The notes under the pieces are model-generated. The model saw only the letters and a program-made list of their open reading frames with translations. It was not told the origin of the DNA and searched no databases. The translations under genes were made by a program, and so were the position numbers. Shown piece by piece: positions 13,314-16,390 of a stretch of DNA of 16,390 nucleotides. Positions within the stretch are counted from its first letter, which is position 1; the number at the start of each line of letters is the position of its first letter. This DNA is from 39-52-133 sp041488395 (GTDB taxonomy: Bacteria; Pseudomonadota; Gammaproteobacteria; Burkholderiales; Gallionellaceae), in contig JBGPPE010000055.1 of the NCBI GenBank assembly GCA_041488395.1, positions 1 to 16,390 of the forward strand, given 5' to 3'.

Positions 13314-14771
13314 CTACATTTCTATGATTTTGTAAGTGCTATTTTTGAATTGTGGCATGGCCATTCCGGCATTGGCATTAATATAGGTCGGATCAGCTAC
13401 GGTAAATGTCTTTCCTTTGTAGATAACAGCGTCTCCATCCACCTTGCCAGAAAAACTAACCGCTGTGGCCAGATGCCCCGGGTAGTGCAGTGCAATTACA
13501 GGCAGGTCCAGCAGGTTTCTGACCAGGTAGGCGAAGAGAATGGCGCGATCTTCACAGTCAGAATAAGGGTAGAACAGGGTTTCCTCTGGCAACATTACTT
13601 TTTCGTACGAAAATTGCTGCTCATCTGTCTCATATGGAAAAGAGGTCTGCACAAAACGCAACAGCAGATTCACGGCCTCCTGCTCGCTTTTACCCTTGAG
13701 CAGAGGGGCAAGCTGAGCAAGCAGGGAAGTCATGGCAGGATCATTTATGTTCGCGCTGAAATAAATGGGATATTCCGACTGTGGGTAAAACTGGTAATAG
13801 CTGATTAAAGAGGGAGAGTATTGTGCAGTGATGTCGTGTTGTGTGTTGTTGTAGCGAAACGACAATTGCCGCTTCTTTGCTTCGCCCGCAAGCAGTGGAT
13901 TGGATCGAATTGTGAAATTGAGCGCTCTGGTGGCGTCAGGATAATTGCCTTTGTAGCTATACAGCTTGCCAACGTCGTGTACTCGCCCTGAGTTTGACAA
14001 GCAGTAATAGGTCTTGGGCTCATCCTTGAAGAATGCAGTTTGATAGACAGTGTGACTGACGACGACCATCAGATACACAGTTTTGTCGTTATAGCCAACT
14101 TTGCTGTCATAGCCCAGCTTGGACAACAGAAACCAGCTCAGCAATACCGATTCATTTTCCTGATTCTGATTAATGGTACGCGCCAGCTTGTCGATCAGAA
14201 TGAATGTTCCCCAGTCATTGAGCTGCATATTTTTTTGATACATTTTTAGCTGCTCAAGCAGCGGGTCATAATCTGCTTTGCTCAGCGCACTCCAATAATT
14301 ACTGATCCCGTTCTGATCGATGACCGCAAGCGGCTGCCTGATTTTCGGGTCATAAGGAAGCTTGATGGGCACACCAAAATAGTCCAGTGTGGCAATTTTT
14401 TTGGAAGGGTCAGCGGGAACGGCCGGGGGAGTGAAAATGCTGACTGGCGCTGGTGACAAAACAGGGCGAGCCGGCTCAGTAACGATCCTGGCAGGTTCTT
14501 TCTCTTTGATCCTGGGTGGTTCTTTGATGTCGGCCGGCTTGGCCTTGGCTATGGGCATCACTTTGGGCTTGGGCTCCTGATAAAGCGGCAAGCCCTTGTA
14601 CCCCTGAAATTCGGACCACTGTTTTTTCAGAAAATCGACAAACTCACGGTCACGCTTGTCTTTGTATTCCTGATATTCGCTGGAGACATGGCGTTTGTAT
14701 TCTTCGAATGTTTCCGCATGTGACAGTGGAGCGGCCAGCATTGCTGCAAATAAGAAATAAACAGAACGCAT
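13314..14771 (-). CDS. Secreted transglutaminase-like cysteine protein
   Basis: A 485-residue exported protein with a signal peptide (1-19, cleavage after SHA). A charged, aromatic-spaced helix follows (20-59, EEYKRHVSSEYQEYKDKRDR), then a Pro/Lys-rich linker (about 60-125), then a large globular part. Near the C-terminus is a transglutaminase/papain-fold signature: C406 in SDCEDRAILFAYLVRN, H433 in YPGHLATAV and D460 in VADPTY, in the canonical Cys-His-Asp order and spacing. It may be a periplasmic or surface peptidase, amidase or crosslinker; the substrate is unknown. I chose the ATG at 14771 because AAGGA sits six bases upstream; a TTG two codons earlier is weaker. From memory, proteins with this N-terminal helix plus Pro-linker layout also occur in Bacteroidota, so lateral transfer deserves a check. 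Confidence 0.82.
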   Translation of the reverse strand: MRSVYFLFAAMLAAPLSHAETFEEYKRHVSSEYQEYKDKRDREFVDFLKKQWSEFQGYKGLPLYQEPKPKVMPIAKAKPADIKEPPRIKEKEPARIVTEPARPVLSPAPVSIFTPPAVPADPSKKIATLDYFGVPIKLPYDPKIRQPLAVIDQNGISNYWSALSKADYDPLLEQLKMYQKNMQLNDWGTFILIDKLARTINQNQENESVLLSWFLLSKLGYDSKVGYNDKTVYLMVVVSHTVYQTAFFKDEPKTYYCLSNSGRVHDVGKLYSYKGNYPDATRALNFTIRSNPLLAGEAKKRQLSFRYNNTQHDITAQYSPSLISYYQFYPQSEYPIYFSANINDPAMTSLLAQLAPLLKGKSEQEAVNLLLRFVQTSFPYETDEQQFSYEKVMLPEETLFYPYSDCEDRAILFAYLVRNLLDLPVIALHYPGHLATAVSFSGKVDGDAVIYKGKTFTVADPTYINANAGMAMPQFKNSTYKIIEM

Positions 14772-14928
14772 ATTCAATCCTTATATCCAGATAGAAAGAG
14801 CGACAGCGTGAGCTCAGTGATGAATGCGCTTTTCGTCATTAGGCCAACTGACCCAGAAACTCAAAAGACGCAATTCCGCTTGGAATACTACCCCAAAATT
14901 TGCCACACGTGCATTTGCACAGGGGGCT

Positions 14929-16248
14929 CTAGCGACTGGCGTGGTGCAGCAGCCCGAGCAAATGGGATGCACACTGGATGCCGCTTATCACAGCGCCTTC
15001 CAGCGTAGCCGGATAGTCATTGGCCGTGTAGTCGCCAGCCAGCAGAACACGAGGGAGCGGGGTGGGGTATCCCGGGCGGTGCAAGCCCACTTCACAGGCG
15101 AATGTTGCGCGTTTTTCAGCGATCACTTTGTGCCATAACGGCTGGCTGTTGATGCCCAATTGCTCATGCAGTTCTTGCATGACCTTGCGCGCAAGTTGAC
15201 CCTGCGTCAATTTCTGGTGCATGCCTTCGGCGCTGATAACAGCGGCAATCAGGCCGTGCTGTGCTGAGATTCTTCCTTTGTCGAATAGCCATTGTGCATA
15301 ACAGCGATCCAGGCCGAGCATGGCGTGTGGCAGGGTGACCTGCGCAGGGTACTGCAGGTATACCGTGTAGATGGGCTGATAGGGAATCGCCTCGATCTGT
15401 TCGGCAATGCCGACAAGTTCAGGCACGCTACGGAACAGTCGTGCACTGCTGGCAGGCGAGGCGGCGCAGATGACGTGGCTGAAGTTCTTGTTTCCCTGTG
15501 AGGTGGCCAGCTCGATGGCATCAGCGTGTGGAATAAGCGTTTCCACACTGCAGGAAGTGAGCATCTCGCCCCCACACTGAGCGATGTATTGCGCTGCATG
15601 CTCCGGAAAAAGCGCCGAGAAATTTATGCGCGGCAACAGCATGTCGCTGTCGGCGCGCGAGCCGTTCAGGCTGTCGCGCAATACATTTAGCAACACTTGG
15701 GCAGAAGCTTTCTGTATGGGTGTGTTGAGTGCCGAGATGCAGATCGGTTCCCATAGCAGGCGGATCAGCTCATCACCCTGCTTGTGTTCGTGCAGCAGCT
15801 GATAAGCGCTGATGTCGTGTGGCAGCCTGAAATTATTTCTGCGCATGGCCAGCATGAAGCGTGCAGCGCGCAGGCTGGCCGAAAAGGGTAAACCCTTTGC
15901 GCTCAGCAGGGCGATCAGTAGATGCAGCGGAGCGGGTAGCCGCGGTGCCTTCAGCTCAAAGCGCTTATGCAGGGTAAGCTGCAGCGGCAGGCGCAGGAAA
16001 TCCTGCCCGATATTGCCACCGGTCTTTTCGATCAGATGCAGCGTGTGACGGTAGCAGCCCAGCAAAATGTGCTGGCCATTGTCGAGCTGGGTGTCGTTAT
16101 GCCAGACACCGCGCGCCCGTCCACCCAGCTGACGCGCACTTTCCAGAACCGTCACCCTGACGCCATGAGAAGCCAGGGTAACAGCGGCAGCCATGCCGGC
16201 GTAGCCACCGCCGATAATGGCAGGGTTTAAAGTCTGTTTTTTACTCAT
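14929..16248 (-). CDS. hpnE: Hydroxysqualene/squalene-associated FAD oxidoreductase HpnE
   Basis: HpnE is the flavoenzyme of the bacterial HpnC-HpnD-HpnE route, which reduces hydroxysqualene to squalene for hopanoid synthesis. The 439-residue protein has the N-terminal Rossmann motif (IIGGGYAGMAAA, 11-22), E36 as the ADP-ribose acidic residue, and the amine-oxidase/desaturase block LGGRARGVWHNDTQLDNGQH. A C-terminal FAD-closing motif (LLAGDYTANDYPATLEGAVISG) completes it. The start is taken at the ATG at 16248 (MSKKQTLN). A 14-residue extension to an ATG at 16290 is in frame, but is encoded inside an insertion-sequence end. No Shine-Dalgarno precedes 16248. HpnC and HpnD are not in the window; the inserted element separates hpnE from whatever lay upstream. 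A carotenoid-type desaturase is the main alternative. Confidence 0.88.
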   Translation of the reverse strand: MSKKQTLNPAIIGGGYAGMAAAVTLASHGVRVTVLESARQLGGRARGVWHNDTQLDNGQHILLGCYRHTLHLIEKTGGNIGQDFLRLPLQLTLHKRFELKAPRLPAPLHLLIALLSAKGLPFSASLRAARFMLAMRRNNFRLPHDISAYQLLHEHKQGDELIRLLWEPICISALNTPIQKASAQVLLNVLRDSLNGSRADSDMLLPRINFSALFPEHAAQYIAQCGGEMLTSCSVETLIPHADAIELATSQGNKNFSHVICAASPASSARLFRSVPELVGIAEQIEAIPYQPIYTVYLQYPAQVTLPHAMLGLDRCYAQWLFDKGRISAQHGLIAAVISAEGMHQKLTQGQLARKVMQELHEQLGINSQPLWHKVIAEKRATFACEVGLHRPGYPTPLPRVLLAGDYTANDYPATLEGAVISGIQCASHLLGLLHHASR

Positions 16249-16255
16249 CTGTTTA

Positions 16256-16297
16256 GACCGGGCACATGAGTAACGGGTGTTCGGAGACATAGGTAAC
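16256..16297. repeat. Two tandem imperfect 19-base repeats in the IS end
   Basis: GACCGGGCACATGAGTAAC (16256-16274) and GTTCGGAGACATAGGTAAC (16279-16297) agree at 13 of 19 positions with a 23-base period. Repeated units inside an IS terminus usually serve as transposase-binding sites. The second unit contains the upstream in-frame ATG of hpnE on the - strand. Confidence 0.6.
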
Positions 16298-16308
16298 AGT
16301 TTACTCCT

Positions 16309-16389
16309 TCACTCTTTCTGTTGTCGCAAATCCAATTTTCCAATTCGTTGATGGCAGAAGTAAAGATCGTATACACCTTCTTCTGCGTG
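16309..16389 (-). CDS. Transposase C-terminus, partial (IS481-like)
   Basis: The - strand frame ending at TGA 16309-16311 reads EEGVYDLYFCHQRIGKLDLR and a few more polar residues. The pattern of an aromatic strand, a short basic turn and a hydrophobic-Asp-Leu-Arg end resembles the small C-terminal domain that follows the DDE integrase core in IS481-type transposases. Only 26 codons and the stop are visible, so no catalytic residue can be checked. The stop lies 60 bases from the proposed IS end, a normal distance. Family assignment is from pattern memory; another rve-type element is possible. Confidence 0.55.
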   Translation of the reverse strand, partial: HAEEGVYDLYFCHQRIGKLDLRQQKE

Positions 16390-16390
16390 A

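Larger units (their letters stand above)
16250..16390 (-). mobile_element. End of an insertion sequence (IS481-like), partial
   Basis: Three signs mark an IS terminus entering from the right edge. A transposase C-terminus stops at 16309. Two imperfect repeats lie beyond it. The sequence ends with TGTTTAGACCGGGCACAT starting at 16250, matching the TGT ends and the CCGG..CACAT motif I associate with IS481-type elements. The element continues beyond the window, so its other end and target duplication cannot be seen. Confidence 0.65.

Overview
The window looks like the chromosome of a betaproteobacterium, probably of the Nitrosomonadales type (Gallionellaceae, Nitrosomonadaceae or relatives). I infer this from protein sequences and from the gene order der-hfq-hflX-hflK-hflC-DUF2065-hisZ-purA-tRNA-Leu-rnr-rlmB, a known betaproteobacterial arrangement, plus the hopanoid-type gene hpnE. 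No database search was possible; all names rest on recognised motifs.

Positions 1-9796 are a compact housekeeping block on the + strand. It holds the end of der (ribosome assembly GTPase), hfq (RNA chaperone), hflX (ribosome-splitting GTPase), hflK and hflC (membrane regulators of FtsH), a 61-residue DUF2065 membrane protein, hisZ (regulatory subunit of histidine biosynthesis) and purA (AMP synthesis). A hairpin terminator closes this run. Next come a tRNA-Leu(CAG) on the - strand, then rnr (RNase R) and rlmB (23S rRNA methyltransferase) on +. Several neighbours overlap by 1 to 8 bases, which suggests translational coupling. The tRNA-Leu promoter faces away from rnr and its -35 box covers the first base of the rnr start codon.

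From about 9800 the window becomes accessory and mostly - strand. A membrane-anchored GGDEF protein has lost its catalytic signature but keeps an RxxD inhibitory-site motif, so it may bind c-di-GMP rather than make it. Divergent from it is a 69-residue unknown protein with a plausible sigma-70 promoter and a roughly 107-base leader that can fold into two hairpins. Then, on the - strand, come an orphan ParA-type ATPase, an unknown two-helix membrane protein, a stretch with two long inverted repeats, a small secreted DUF1161 protein, a secreted transglutaminase-like cysteine protein with a Cys-His-Asp triad, and hpnE, a squalene/hydroxysqualene FAD oxidoreductase.

The right edge holds the end of an insertion sequence, probably IS481-like. 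It comprises the last 26 codons and stop of a transposase, two imperfect 19-base repeats, and a TGT terminus one base beyond the likely hpnE start codon. The element therefore separates hpnE from its original upstream sequence. I see no CRISPR array, riboswitch of a known class, rRNA or replication origin. No gene-free stretch exceeds 300 bases; the longest is 10675-10970 and is described as a leader and promoter region.
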